Positions 1 to 9,050 of a DNA stretch of 44,595 nt are shown in pieces. Below the pieces are notes generated by a model that did not search any database, had not been told where the DNA came from, and saw only the letters and a program-made list of their open reading frames with translations. Source of the DNA: Candidatus Cloacimonetes bacterium HGW-Cloacimonetes-1 (GTDB lineage Bacteria; Cloacimonadota; Cloacimonadia; Cloacimonadales; Cloacimonadaceae); contig PHBQ01000014.1 of the NCBI GenBank assembly GCA_002841975.1, positions 1 through 44,595 of the forward strand, given 5' to 3'. Every line of letters begins with the position of its first letter. The stretch's first letter is position 1. A program made the position numbers and the translations under genes.

Positions 1-669
1 CCATTCCGCTGGGTTTGCCTCAGCAGAGCCGATGCCGATTTGCATAAAACAGATCAAGCTGCAATGGCATTGATCGATCCCAATCGGAATGCCCAAGACC
101 GTGATAATCACTATTGGATCGAGACTGCCGAAGAAAATAAACTGGTAGTTGGGACAAAAGCGCGTATTCTATATGCAGATGAAGAAGGAAGGATACGCAT
201 AGCTTTGAAGTTTAACGATATGGTTCGTAACAATGAAATCGGTCCTGTGATGTTGGGTCGAGATCATCACGATGTATCGGGAACAGACTCTCCCTTCCGA
301 GAAACTTCCAATATATATGATGGCAGCAATGTCATGGCAGATATGGCAACCCATTGCTTTGCCGGCAACGTCGCCAGAGGCATGACCATGGTGGTGCTCT
401 CCAATGGCGGAGGAGTCGGGATCGGCAGATCCATCAATGGTGGCAATGGCATCGTCCTGGACGGAACCGCCATGTTGGACGAAGTGATACGCTCCGGCTT
501 GAGTTGGGACGTCATGGGTGGCGTCGCCCGTAGAAATTGGGCACGCAACGAACACGCTGTCCAAACATCCATAGAGTGGAATCATACTCATCGCAACGAG
601 GGGCAGATTACTATCCCCTACCCTACTGACGATACATTTATAACCGGGTTGGTAGAGCAAGAGTTTTAG
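1..669 (+). CDS. hutU: Urocanate hydratase, C-terminal part (5' truncated by window edge)
   Basis: The reading frame is open from base 1 and ends with TAG at 667-669, so the start lies outside the window. About 222 residues of the C-terminal part are visible. They match urocanase, which hydrates urocanate to imidazolonepropionate in histidine degradation using tightly bound NAD+ (family knowledge). Diagnostic segments are FRWVCLS at the left edge, the DSPFRET segment near base 285, and GNVARGMTMVVLSNGGGVGIG followed by the NGGNGIVLDGT stretch, which form the conserved active-site region. The next gene starts 8 bases later, so co-transcription with the sugar nucleotide gene is likely. No other hut gene is visible. 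Confidence 0.95.
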   Translation, partial: PFRWVCLSRADADLHKTDQAAMALIDPNRNAQDRDNHYWIETAEENKLVVGTKARILYADEEGRIRIALKFNDMVRNNEIGPVMLGRDHHDVSGTDSPFRETSNIYDGSNVMADMATHCFAGNVARGMTMVVLSNGGGVGIGRSINGGNGIVLDGTAMLDEVIRSGLSWDVMGGVARRNWARNEHAVQTSIEWNHTHRNEGQITIPYPTDDTFITGLVEQEF

Positions 670-677
670 GAGTTTTT

Positions 678-2039
678 ATGCACGAAGCATATCTGAGCTT
701 GTTGAAGTCAGAGAATATACCGGACAACGTGATCCGGACTTTTGAGGCATATTATCAGATGTTGGTGAGTGGAGATACAGGCAAAATCACGAACGAAATG
801 ATTTCTCCACCTACAATCGGAAACTTGGTGGAATACAATACCATCGCAAATTATCGTACCCAAGATCCCCTGAATCAGATCGTAGTGATCAAGCTAAATG
901 GTGGTTTAGGTACGAGTATGGGGCTTTCCAAAGCTAAATCTTTGTTGCCGGTGAAAGGCAATATGACCTTTTTGGATATCATCACGCGCCAAATCCTGAT
1001 TCAGCGTGCACAATCTGCGGCAAATGTACAGCTGCTATTCATGAATAGTTACAGTACCGAAGCAGACACCATCAACTATCTCAGTAAATACCCGGATCTG
1101 GCGAAGCAAGAGATACCTATTTCATTTTTACAAAACAAGTTTCCACGGATTCGCCAAGACAATTTACAACCCTTTGAGTCGCCGGACAGATCTGCAATCT
1201 GGAATCCCCCCGGACACGGTGACATCTTCACCGCCATTACTGCCAATGGGTTACTGGAGCAGCTGATAGACAGCGGTATTACCTATGCCTTCGTATCAAA
1301 TTCCGATAATTTGGGTGCCACTCTTGATAGTGCCATCCCGGCATATATGAAGGACAATCAAGTGCCGTTTTTGATGGAAGTCTGTCATCGTACCGAATCG
1401 GATCGGAAGGGCGGTCATCTGGGACAAGACGCACAGGGTAAGTTGCTGCTCCGCGAAGTGGCTCAATGCCCAGATAGTGAGATCGCTTCATTTCAAAACA
1501 TAGATTTCTATAAATACTTTAATACCAACAACCTCTGGATTGATCTACATGCCCTCAAAGCCGAGCTTGTAGCTAACGATGGGATAATCCTCTTACCCCT
1601 GATCATCAATCCCAAAGAAGTGGAGGGTACACCGGTTTATCAGTTGGAAACCGCTATGGGTGCTGCCATCAATTTGTTTGACAATGCCAAAGCCCTGGTT
1701 GTCCCCAGAGAGCGCTTTGCTCCAGTGAAGAAGACTTCTGACCTGCTAGCTCTGTGGTCTGATGCATATGAACTCAACGATCAATACCAGATTGTCCTCA
1801 AGCGTGGGCTTGTTAACAGCCCTGTAATCAGTTTGGACGAAAATTTTTATAAAGATATCCGGCAAATGCAGGATCGTTTCCATGAAGGTATCCCCTCACT
1901 TTACGCATGTACTTCACTGGATATATCCGGTGATGTATCTTTTGGGGAAGATGTCACCCTCTCGGGAACAGTAAAGATATCTACTGATGCACCTGTAAAA
2001 ATCCGGAATCGTAGTATTACCGGGGAACTAAACCTCTAA
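678..2039 (+). CDS. UTP--glucose-1-phosphate uridylyltransferase (eukaryotic-type UDPGP family)
   Basis: This 453-residue protein belongs to the UDPGP family, which makes UDP-sugars from UTP and a sugar 1-phosphate. The nucleotide-binding loop LNGGLGTSMG lies near residue 75 and is followed by KAKSLLPVKG. FVSNSDNLGA near residue 206 is the family's uridine and metal-binding segment. A hexapeptide-like beta-helix stretch (SGDVSFGEDVTLSGTVKI) lies near the C-terminus. The family is unrelated in sequence to bacterial GalU. The ATG follows AGGAG at short spacing, 8 bases after the hutU stop. The gene leads into the MCE operon with a 13-base gap. UDP-glucose is the likely product, but UDP-GlcNAc or another sugar cannot be excluded from sequence alone. 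Confidence 0.88.
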   Translation: MHEAYLSLLKSENIPDNVIRTFEAYYQMLVSGDTGKITNEMISPPTIGNLVEYNTIANYRTQDPLNQIVVIKLNGGLGTSMGLSKAKSLLPVKGNMTFLDIITRQILIQRAQSAANVQLLFMNSYSTEADTINYLSKYPDLAKQEIPISFLQNKFPRIRQDNLQPFESPDRSAIWNPPGHGDIFTAITANGLLEQLIDSGITYAFVSNSDNLGATLDSAIPAYMKDNQVPFLMEVCHRTESDRKGGHLGQDAQGKLLLREVAQCPDSEIASFQNIDFYKYFNTNNLWIDLHALKAELVANDGIILLPLIINPKEVEGTPVYQLETAMGAAINLFDNAKALVVPRERFAPVKKTSDLLALWSDAYELNDQYQIVLKRGLVNSPVISLDENFYKDIRQMQDRFHEGIPSLYACTSLDISGDVSFGEDVTLSGTVKISTDAPVKIRNRSITGELNL

Positions 2040-2052
2040 GGAGTGGTTTGAT

Positions 2053-3252
2053 ATGGTCACAAAAGCACAAAAAGTTCGACTCGGGATATTCTTGGCAATA
2101 GGCTCACTACTCCTCATCATTTTTATTGGTGCAGTTGTAGGTAGCAGATTGGTCGAGAAGCGAGATTATTATTATATAGTTTTCGAAGATTATTCGGTCA
2201 GCGGCTTACAGGTAGGAGGAGCGGTAAACTTCTCCGGAATCCGCGTAGGGCGGGTCGAAACCATCACGATTGATCCTAAAAATGTGATGAGGATAAAGCT
2301 CAAGATCAGCATTCAAGCCGGAACACCGATCAAAGAGGATGCCGAGGCAGCTTTGGTGGCAGTCGGAATTACCGGGCTAAAATCCGTTGAAATCCGAGGC
2401 GGGACAAATGCTGCTCGAACCCTCAAACCCGGATCCTTTATCAAGCCGGGGTCATCCATGCTGGATGATATCACGGGGAAAGCCGTTTCTATAGCTGAAA
2501 AGATAGATGAAGTAGCTGCCAATATCGCTTCCATGACCGATGAAGAAAACCGCAAGAATATTGCAGAAATCCTGAAACAAACCAGTTTACTGATTGCAGA
2601 GACCAGATCATCACTCACAGCTACTCTGCAAAGCATCAGCATTATATCCGAAAATGCTGCAAAAGTTTCTGCTGATGCCGGCAATAACCTAGATAAGATC
2701 ACAGACAACCTTACCAAAAACATGGATTCTCTCACTGTGGCAACTACCGGCAGCATTTATAGCCTCAGCAATACTATGACCAAGGAACTGAACGCAATCG
2801 GTAACAACCTGAACAAGAGTATCACGGATATCGATTCTCAGACCACGCTTCTACTGGCTGATACTCGTTACCAGATCAATGCAGTAGGAGGTCATACCGA
2901 TCTCATGGTTTTGGAAGCGACCAAACAAATAGCAGCTATCAGCGGCAATATAAACCAATCTCTTGATCGGATTAACGCCCTGATCAATTCTCCGGAGTTT
3001 GATAAGCTCATGGTCAATGTAAACGTTCTATCAGCCCAGCTTGCAGAGGCAAACCTGAAGAATCTGGTGGTCGAACTAAGCTCAACTGTCCAAAAAACAG
3101 GCAGCTTGGTTTCGAACATGGATCGTTTGTTGACCAGAAACAAGTCTAATATTATGGAAACTTTGGAGTCTTTAAGAGAGACTACAGAGAACTTAAATGA
3201 ATTCTCAAAGCAAATTTCGGATAACCCATCGCTGCTCTTGCGTGGGTATTAG
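2053..3252 (+). CDS. MlaD/MCE family substrate-binding protein
   Basis: The 399-residue protein has one N-terminal membrane anchor (about residues 9-30), then an MCE domain (about residues 36-120) with YSVSGLQVGGAVNFSGIRVGRV, typical of MlaD-like proteins that carry phospholipid between membranes. The remaining roughly 270 residues are predicted helical and rich in Ser, Asn, Asp and Leu heptad-like repeats, much longer than the short tail of E. coli MlaD. This suggests an extended coiled-coil or needle-like periplasmic segment, as in PqiB/LetB or mycobacterial Mce proteins (inference). Downstream lie the auxiliary lipoprotein, permease and ATPase in the same operon, so this is the periplasmic subunit of one ABC transporter. 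Confidence 0.9.
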   Translation: MVTKAQKVRLGIFLAIGSLLLIIFIGAVVGSRLVEKRDYYYIVFEDYSVSGLQVGGAVNFSGIRVGRVETITIDPKNVMRIKLKISIQAGTPIKEDAEAALVAVGITGLKSVEIRGGTNAARTLKPGSFIKPGSSMLDDITGKAVSIAEKIDEVAANIASMTDEENRKNIAEILKQTSLLIAETRSSLTATLQSISIISENAAKVSADAGNNLDKITDNLTKNMDSLTVATTGSIYSLSNTMTKELNAIGNNLNKSITDIDSQTTLLLADTRYQINAVGGHTDLMVLEATKQIAAISGNINQSLDRINALINSPEFDKLMVNVNVLSAQLAEANLKNLVVELSSTVQKTGSLVSNMDRLLTRNKSNIMETLESLRETTENLNEFSKQISDNPSLLLRGY

Positions 3253-3266
3253 GGGAGGCATCAAAT

Positions 3267-5429
3267 ATGAAAGCACTATCTAAAATAGCTATCGTTTTAG
3301 GACTGGTAACATTATCATTGCTGACAGGTTGTTTTTCCAGAGCAGAAAGAGTGGCGACAAATTACTATATCCTGGACTACCTGCCTTCCACTGAAAACCC
3401 CACATTATTGATGAAGACACCTTTTAAGAAAACACTGGAGATCAACGATACAGATCTACCCAAAACCTACAGCAGAAATCAATTGGTGGTCAAAGAGCAC
3501 TTTTCTCAGATCAAGTACCTATCCAATGAACTGTGGGCAAATCGGCTCTATGATTCGGTACCGAGCCTCATCTCTCAACGCATCAAGGCTTACAATATTT
3601 TCAGCAGAGTGGATCGTGATTTGGGAGAAGTAGCACCGGATTATTATCTGGATACCAATGTCTTGAATATCGAAAAGATAGAGGGAGCTAATCCTGTTGC
3701 TTTTTTGAGGATGGAGTTTTATCTGCGCGATCGGATCACCCAAAAAGCCGTGGTCAGCTATCAACATGAATCCTCACAGCGATTATATGACGAGTCCATC
3801 GTGTACTTGGTACAGGTGTATAACGAATTGATCATGAAAGAGACCGATGTATTTGCCGCAAAATGCATTGACTTCTTATCCGGCAAACAGGTATACAATG
3901 CACCCCAGTCCATAGCAAAAGTTCCTCAATCCTATATCAGTACTCCGATGGAAGAATTCGACCAAAGTCTCTTTACCGGTGAATTGTTCGTTCCCAAAAT
4001 CGGATTCTCTGAAGACGAGATCCAGTTTACCGTGACTGCGTCTGATGAAAAAGGAAGCAATGTTTTTCGCGAGGTGGGAGAATATGCCATCCCCATGACC
4101 CTGGCACCTGGAGATTATACGGTGATCTTGGGAGATAATCGGGACATCTCGGCCGAAGTTACCATTTCTTCTCACATGCGTACTGTCCTTAAACCTACCT
4201 GGGGAGAACTGGTAGTAAAAATCATGGATGACGGACAAAATCAGGTGCGGACAAACTATGATATCTGGATCAAAAAGACCAATGATGAAGGCTTTGATTG
4301 GTTCAATCAAGGGACCAGTAAAGGCGATGATGAAATAGGTGAACCGGATAAAGTATGGATCCTCAAACCCGGCAACTATATGATCAAACTCCAGGGAGGA
4401 TCCTGGAATGATTACAAAGATTTTGCCACAGTGGATATTGGGGAGAATGATCGCAAAACCTTGAGCGTGATCGTTGATCCCGAAGGTACTACTTCGTACA
4501 TGATTGGTGCCGGTGTTTTGGGCGACGATGATATCATCTTGGCCCGACGTAAAATCCATCGCGGAGCCATTCATACAAACGTCAATTTCTCTTCAAACAA
4601 TTCCGTAAACCAAGACAAACCGACCAGAGCATTCAGTCTTTCCGGTCAATTTGATAATCGGATAGAGTACGATCTCCACAGCTTTGACTACTCAATGCGT
4701 AGCATCTATGACTTGGGGATGAATATTGCTACGGGCAGTGATTTTAATATCAACGTCGATGACTATTCCATCAAAAACACTCTCCTTCTACTGCCCTTGA
4801 AAGGACACAAATACGTCAAGAACTTAGGCTTCTATGGCAGAGCCGATCTCACCACTCATTTCTTTGATGAAAAGAGCTTTTATTCCGAGAATAAAAATCT
4901 CTTTGTGCTGAATGCTGAAGGAGATACGACCAGTGTTCTGTTGGATCAAAGTGACTTTAGAACCAAGATCGCTCTCTTCCCGTTACAAGCCAGAGAAGGC
5001 AGCGGTTTGACCTATCGCGTCGTACTGGGCTCCAATGCATCTGTCAGTTTGCGCGGTGGATACGGTTGGCAACAGAACTACAGGCACATGTCCTATACCA
5101 AGAGACAAGAGAACACGACCGTCAATGGCATCGTCTATGACACTTACCAGGAAGAGGATGATTTATTGACTCAGGGCTTTGAAAGCACTCTCATCCTGAG
5201 TGCTCTTAATCTGCTAAATACCTTGAGTATTACCTCCACTTTCGACGTTCTCTTCCCCATGGGTCAAACTGATAACCAAGCCATATTCGAGAGTGATAAC
5301 CGCATCAATATCCGGCTGTTACGCAACGTCTCGGTCGATGTAAAAGCCAATATTAAGTATAACCAGGCGAACAAAGATTATGTGATCTTTGATTATAGTT
5401 CGTTCCTGCGCCTCTCGATGTATTATTGA
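3267..5429 (+). CDS. Lipoprotein: PqiC/ABC_trans_aux-like N-terminus with outer-membrane barrel-like C-terminus
   Basis: This 720-residue protein has a lipoprotein signal peptide with lipobox LTGC (lipidated Cys22). Residues of about 30-215 resemble the ABC-type transport auxiliary domain (PqiC/YmbA type), which accompanies MCE systems at the outer membrane. Residues of about 230-410 form a beta-rich segment with two repeats containing LAPGDYTV and LKPGNYMI, like surface-exposed Ig or PEGA-type modules. From about residue 420 to the end, alternating amphipathic strands and a terminal aromatic (SMYY) suggest a beta-barrel. PqiC proteins are usually about 190 residues, so this is a greatly enlarged version. 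It sits between the MlaD and MlaE genes, with 14-base and 1-base gaps. The auxiliary-domain call is moderate and the barrel call is inference from strand pattern. Confidence 0.7.
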   Translation: MKALSKIAIVLGLVTLSLLTGCFSRAERVATNYYILDYLPSTENPTLLMKTPFKKTLEINDTDLPKTYSRNQLVVKEHFSQIKYLSNELWANRLYDSVPSLISQRIKAYNIFSRVDRDLGEVAPDYYLDTNVLNIEKIEGANPVAFLRMEFYLRDRITQKAVVSYQHESSQRLYDESIVYLVQVYNELIMKETDVFAAKCIDFLSGKQVYNAPQSIAKVPQSYISTPMEEFDQSLFTGELFVPKIGFSEDEIQFTVTASDEKGSNVFREVGEYAIPMTLAPGDYTVILGDNRDISAEVTISSHMRTVLKPTWGELVVKIMDDGQNQVRTNYDIWIKKTNDEGFDWFNQGTSKGDDEIGEPDKVWILKPGNYMIKLQGGSWNDYKDFATVDIGENDRKTLSVIVDPEGTTSYMIGAGVLGDDDIILARRKIHRGAIHTNVNFSSNNSVNQDKPTRAFSLSGQFDNRIEYDLHSFDYSMRSIYDLGMNIATGSDFNINVDDYSIKNTLLLLPLKGHKYVKNLGFYGRADLTTHFFDEKSFYSENKNLFVLNAEGDTTSVLLDQSDFRTKIALFPLQAREGSGLTYRVVLGSNASVSLRGGYGWQQNYRHMSYTKRQENTTVNGIVYDTYQEEDDLLTQGFESTLILSALNLLNTLSITSTFDVLFPMGQTDNQAIFESDNRINIRLLRNVSVDVKANIKYNQANKDYVIFDYSSFLRLSMYY

Positions 5430-5430
5430 T

Positions 5431-6513
5431 ATGAATATCGTAAAAATCGAAAACAATACCCTCTATTTTGGGGGTGTAATGAACTCCGGATCTATCCCGG
5501 AATTTCAACTGGCTATCTCCAAGCTCTTGAAGACAGAGAAACCCGTAATGGTAGATATCGCCGGCATCGAGAGCATAGACAGCGCCGGAGTAGCTTACCT
5601 GGAAATCGTGCAAGAAAGCATCGAAAACCGCAGTGGCTTAGTCATGCTCAATGGAGCAAGTGCCAAAGTAGCATCTGTGATTGATGCCTATTCTTCCAGA
5701 AAGCTGGAAATCCCCAAGCTTCCTCGTAAGGAGTCCTTTTTTGAATCTTTGGGGGGAGCCATTTACAAAGCGAAGGACAGCATGGCCATCAGTTTGGTGC
5801 TGGCTGCAGACATCTATTACTGGTCTTTTGTGGGGCTTTTCAACCGTTCTGGCCAACGTAAAGGGACATTTGTCCAACAAGGTGTGGCTCTGGGCGTCCA
5901 AGCCCTGCCCATCGTAGCCCTGCTTTCCTTTATTATCGGCTTTATTTTGGCTCTGCAATCCGCAGTTCAGCTCCGCAATTTTGGTGCCAATATCTTTATT
6001 GCAGATCTCCTGGCAGTGACCATGGTACGTGAAATGGGTCCCATTTTAACCGCTATTATTGTGGCGGGAAGAAGCGGATCTGCCATCGCCTCTGAAGTGG
6101 CTACCATGAGTGTCACCGAAGAAATCGACGCCCTCAAGATGATGGCTATCAATCCCATCCGCTATGTCATTGTCCCCAAATTTCACGCAATCACCCTGGT
6201 GATGCCGATCCTGGTGGCTTTTTCGATCCTCGTCGGCGAGATTGGGGGCGGGATCATAGCCCTGGGCTATCTGGATCTCAGCCTCAATTCATTCATCAGT
6301 AGAACGGTCGAAATCATCACCTTAAAGGACCTCTTAATCAGCCTTGGCAAAAGTACCTTCTTTGCTTGGGTTATCGTCGTAATCGGCTCCTATTTTGGCT
6401 TCCAGGTCAAAGGCGGCGCAGAAGGTGTGGGAAAGGCTACCACTTCATCAGTAGTTGCCTCGATATTTGCGGTAATCGTATTTGATGCCATGTTTAGTCT
6501 CTTGTACTTGTAA
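5431..6513 (+). CDS. mlaE: STAS-MlaE fusion: MCE ABC transporter permease
   Basis: The start chosen is the ATG at 5431, one base after the preceding stop, rather than an upstream in-frame ATG that overlaps the lipoprotein gene. This gives 360 residues. Residues 1-90 form a STAS domain (VDIAGIESIDSAGVAYL, with Asp50-Ser51), which corresponds to the separate MlaB protein of E. coli. The rest is an MlaE permease with about five or six membrane segments and the family hallmark AGRSGSAIASEVATMSVTEE, followed by IDALKMM. Fusion of STAS to the permease gives a fixed stoichiometry with the ATPase encoded next. Role: inner-membrane channel of the lipid transporter formed with the MlaD-like and MlaF-like products. 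Confidence 0.93.
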   Translation: MNIVKIENNTLYFGGVMNSGSIPEFQLAISKLLKTEKPVMVDIAGIESIDSAGVAYLEIVQESIENRSGLVMLNGASAKVASVIDAYSSRKLEIPKLPRKESFFESLGGAIYKAKDSMAISLVLAADIYYWSFVGLFNRSGQRKGTFVQQGVALGVQALPIVALLSFIIGFILALQSAVQLRNFGANIFIADLLAVTMVREMGPILTAIIVAGRSGSAIASEVATMSVTEEIDALKMMAINPIRYVIVPKFHAITLVMPILVAFSILVGEIGGGIIALGYLDLSLNSFISRTVEIITLKDLLISLGKSTFFAWVIVVIGSYFGFQVKGGAEGVGKATTSSVVASIFAVIVFDAMFSLLYL

Positions 6514-6523
6514 CAGGATTTAT

Positions 6524-7267
6524 ATGAAAACTACACCCATCATCTCGGTCAAAGACTTAGTAGCAAAATATGGCGATAAAACCATCCTGGATGGCATTAG
6601 CGTGGACATCCTGCCCAACGAAGTAACGGTGATCCTCGGGGGTAGCGGTTGCGGCAAGACCACTCTCCTCAAAAACATCCTTCGCCTCTACGAACCCTTT
6701 TCCGGAGAAGTCAAATTCTGGGACCAGGATATTCTGGGCTTGGATGAAGAAGAATTTGGTAAAATTCTGAAGCAAGTCGGCATGCTGTTTCAAAACGGTG
6801 CCCTGCTCAATTCCGTCTCCATTTATGAAAATGTCTCGATCCCGCTGGAACAGCATACCAAGCTCACCCGAGACATTATCGACCGCATTATCCGGGTCAA
6901 ACTAAATCTGGTCAATCTCAGCCATGCGACCTACCTTTTGCCTTCGGAATTATCCGGAGGTATGAAGAAGCGCGCGGCTCTGGCTCGTGCCCTAGCGCTG
7001 GATCCCAAGATTCTGTTTTGCGACGAGCCTTCAGCCGGTTTGGATCCCCTCACCTCTGCAGATTTGGACAATCTCCTGCTCAGCTTGAAGCAACAGCTGA
7101 ATATGACGATTGTGATAGTGACTCACGAGCTGGCATCCATCCATCGCATTGCAGATAAAATCATCTTCCTAGATGCCGGTAAGATGCTATTCTTCGGATC
7201 CCTGGACGAAGCCAAAAAAGCCGGTATCCCCCAAATCGATACTTTCTTTGAAGTAGGTAAATTCTAA
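6524..7267 (+). CDS. mlaF: MlaF-like ABC transporter ATP-binding protein
   Basis: The 247-residue ATPase starts at ATG 6524. A longer frame beginning at 6482 overlaps the permease gene and adds residues not seen in the family. Walker A GGSGCGKTT is at residues 39-47, the Q-loop at about residue 90 (LFQNGAL), signature LSGGM at 143-147, Walker B ILFCDEPSAGLDP at 163-175, and the switch His in VTHE. The signature LSGGMKKR and the FQNGALL sequence are typical of MlaF/Mkl. It energises lipid movement by the upstream permease. The gap to the permease gene is 10 bases. Confidence 0.95.
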   Translation: MKTTPIISVKDLVAKYGDKTILDGISVDILPNEVTVILGGSGCGKTTLLKNILRLYEPFSGEVKFWDQDILGLDEEEFGKILKQVGMLFQNGALLNSVSIYENVSIPLEQHTKLTRDIIDRIIRVKLNLVNLSHATYLLPSELSGGMKKRAALARALALDPKILFCDEPSAGLDPLTSADLDNLLLSLKQQLNMTIVIVTHELASIHRIADKIIFLDAGKMLFFGSLDEAKKAGIPQIDTFFEVGKF

Positions 7268-7297
7268 ATCCACGTAATCAACTTTAGGAGATTTGTC

Positions 7298-8548
7298 ATG
7301 AACATGTTTTCCACTCTCAAACAGCTCGATTTTGAACGCCTCGCCGGAACTGCCGGCGAACGCCAGGCCATAGACGTTATCAGTGCCCAGCTTGCCAAAT
7401 TGGGACTAACTCCCACTCTGGAAGAATTTGAGATCAGTGGATTTGATGCCGGTAGCGCAATTATCACTTGCAAGGATAAATCTTGGGAAGCCACTCCCTA
7501 CGGCTTGTGCCCCGATACCGAGATTAGTGGCGAACTGGTATTTTTGGAAAATGCCGATGCCCTCATGCACAGCCCCGGAACTTATGACGACAAAATCGTG
7601 TTGTACTATCACAGCAGTATTCGGCTCTATGAATTGCTTGAGTATTCACGCGTTAAAGCTTTCATAGGCATCTCTGCCCCCCTCAAAAAGGCTTATTCCT
7701 ATTCACACCGTCAAAATCGCGATGAATTCGATTTGTTCCCGGCAGTCATGATACGTTATGATTATGCCAAACAGTTAATCAAGCAAGCCGGTAACGAGAT
7801 CAAGCTTGTTATCAAGCAAATGACGGAGCAGAAAACAGCACACAATATCGTGGTAGATATCCCGGGAAGCGGGACAGATACAAACCTCACGCTGCTGGTG
7901 GGTCATTACGACACCGTGGCCAGATCGCATGGTGCTTGTGATAACGGGGGTGGCTCCGTCTGCCTGCTCAAAGCTGCGGAATATTTTACGAAGCATAAAC
8001 CACTCAGAGACCTCCGCATTGTCTGGTTTTCCGGTGAAGAACTGGGATTGCTGGGAAGCTATGCCTATGTCGATGCCCATTTGGAGGAAATCAAGAAACG
8101 CCTGAGACTGGTCGTAAACGTCGATCTGGCTGGCGACCCGATCGGGAAAAACATGATGATAGTCCTGGGCACCAAACAGTTAATGGGCTATGCCGGCGGC
8201 ATCCTCAAAGAAAGCGGACTCCTCTTCCATGAAGATCTCAGCATCTACAGCAGCGATGGCATGCCCTTTACACCTTACGAAATCCCTTCCCTCAATCTTG
8301 CCAGATTTGGCGGTGAAGGCCTCTTTCATATCCACACTGAAGATGATACTGTCAAACACAACTCCGAAGCAGGTCTGCGGGATGTTTACCAGGCAACCGT
8401 GAATATTCTGGAACGTGTCCTCAATGCCCACTTCTACCCCACACCCAAGGCCATTGACGATAGCCTCCGCGACAAAATCGAAAGCTATCTGTGGCAATCT
8501 CAATTGAAAAAACCTGAACTCAAATGGCGCGAGAAATATAAGAAATAG
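7298..8548 (+). CDS. M28 family zinc peptidase
   Basis: The 416-residue protein has the M28 co-catalytic zinc set in order: His203 and Asp205 (HYDT), Asp215 (DNGGG), Glu247-Glu248 (GEE), Asp276 (NVDLAGD) and His346 (IHTEDD). The region between about residues 50 and 180 has the insertion expected for a PA-like or lid domain. No signal peptide is seen at the N-terminus, so the enzyme is probably cytoplasmic, unlike many secreted M28 aminopeptidases. AGGAG lies 7 bases before the ATG. It is the last gene of the run starting at hutU and is followed by a hairpin cluster. The exact substrate cannot be stated; aminopeptidase activity is the usual one in the family. Confidence 0.88.
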   Translation: MNMFSTLKQLDFERLAGTAGERQAIDVISAQLAKLGLTPTLEEFEISGFDAGSAIITCKDKSWEATPYGLCPDTEISGELVFLENADALMHSPGTYDDKIVLYYHSSIRLYELLEYSRVKAFIGISAPLKKAYSYSHRQNRDEFDLFPAVMIRYDYAKQLIKQAGNEIKLVIKQMTEQKTAHNIVVDIPGSGTDTNLTLLVGHYDTVARSHGACDNGGGSVCLLKAAEYFTKHKPLRDLRIVWFSGEELGLLGSYAYVDAHLEEIKKRLRLVVNVDLAGDPIGKNMMIVLGTKQLMGYAGGILKESGLLFHEDLSIYSSDGMPFTPYEIPSLNLARFGGEGLFHIHTEDDTVKHNSEAGLRDVYQATVNILERVLNAHFYPTPKAIDDSLRDKIESYLWQSQLKKPELKWREKYKK

Positions 8549-8563
8549 TGTAGCCACTGTAGA

Positions 8564-8644
8564 GCAGAACGCCGTTCCTGCTAAACTCCGTAGCGGAGCA
8601 TTCCGATGCTCCGTATTGATACACCTCTCCAGTTCTGGGAGAGG
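8564..8644. repeat. Cluster of three adjacent hairpins downstream of the peptidase gene
   Basis: Three inverted repeats follow one another. 8564-8581 pairs GCAGAAC with GTTCCTGC (one bulge, loop GCC). 8594-8613 pairs CGGAGCAT with ATGCTCCG (loop TCCG, perfect 8-bp stem). 8624-8644 pairs CCTCTCC with GGAGAGG (perfect 7-bp stem). CTCCG at 8586-8590 can also pair with CGGAG at 8594-8598, giving a competing fold. None is followed by a T run, so they are not classic intrinsic terminators. They could stabilise the 3' end of the long upstream mRNA or be remnants of a REP-like element. Confidence 0.7.
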
Positions 8645-8959
8645 GCTGGGGGTGATAGTGAGTTAAAGATATGGTTACAAACATGTTACATAGTGCCGTC
8701 TTCCCTAAGTTCCCCACGCAGTCTCCCAGTGCCAAAATAGCGCAGCCTTCCCAGTGCAGACTGGGATCCAGTTATTTTATCATGACACGTAAATGGTCAT
8801 ATACTTGTGACTTAGATTTATAGATGTATCCCTCAGGATCCTAAATCGAGTTTGGGAAGTTTACGATCTCGGGCTTGGGTGTGACTTGTGCAAAATCCTG
8901 AACATTTCTCCACCTCACTAATGTTTAGCAGTCCTGTGCGCAGTTTGCTAACTTTCCTC
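8645..8959. other. Non-coding stretch with one further hairpin
   Basis: No credible gene is present between the hairpin cluster and the htpG promoter. The only structure I see is a hairpin at 8749-8766 (TCCCAGT, loop GCAG, ACTGGGA). Its left arm TCCCAGTGC is also found 15 bases upstream, at about 8734-8742, giving a short direct repeat. The rest is A+T-rich and holds only very short shadow frames. Confidence 0.55.
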
Positions 8960-8987
8960 TTGACAAGTTCTCCCCCCTCAATATCAT
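8960..8987 (+). promoter_or_regulatory. Probable sigma-70-type promoter of htpG
   Basis: A perfect TTGACA (8960-8965) is separated by 16 bases from TATCAT (8982-8987), a 4/6 match to TATAAT. Transcription would start near 8994, about 57 bases before the htpG ATG. I found no CIRCE-type inverted repeat (TTAGCACTC spaced 9), so heat control by HrcA is not indicated. Confidence 0.6.
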
Positions 8988-9050
8988 TGAACAATCACAT
9001 TGCTGATTAAGAATAAAATAGAAATGAACGACAATAAGGAGTTTAGCATT

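Noticed and set aside
3876-4574. Minus-strand frame of 232 codons opposite the lipoprotein gene
   Set aside because: No recognised domain, and it lies wholly inside a gene with signal peptide and operon context.
8900-9050. CIRCE heat-shock operator upstream of htpG
   Set aside because: I looked for TTAGCACTC-N9-GAGTGCTAA and found no such inverted repeat.
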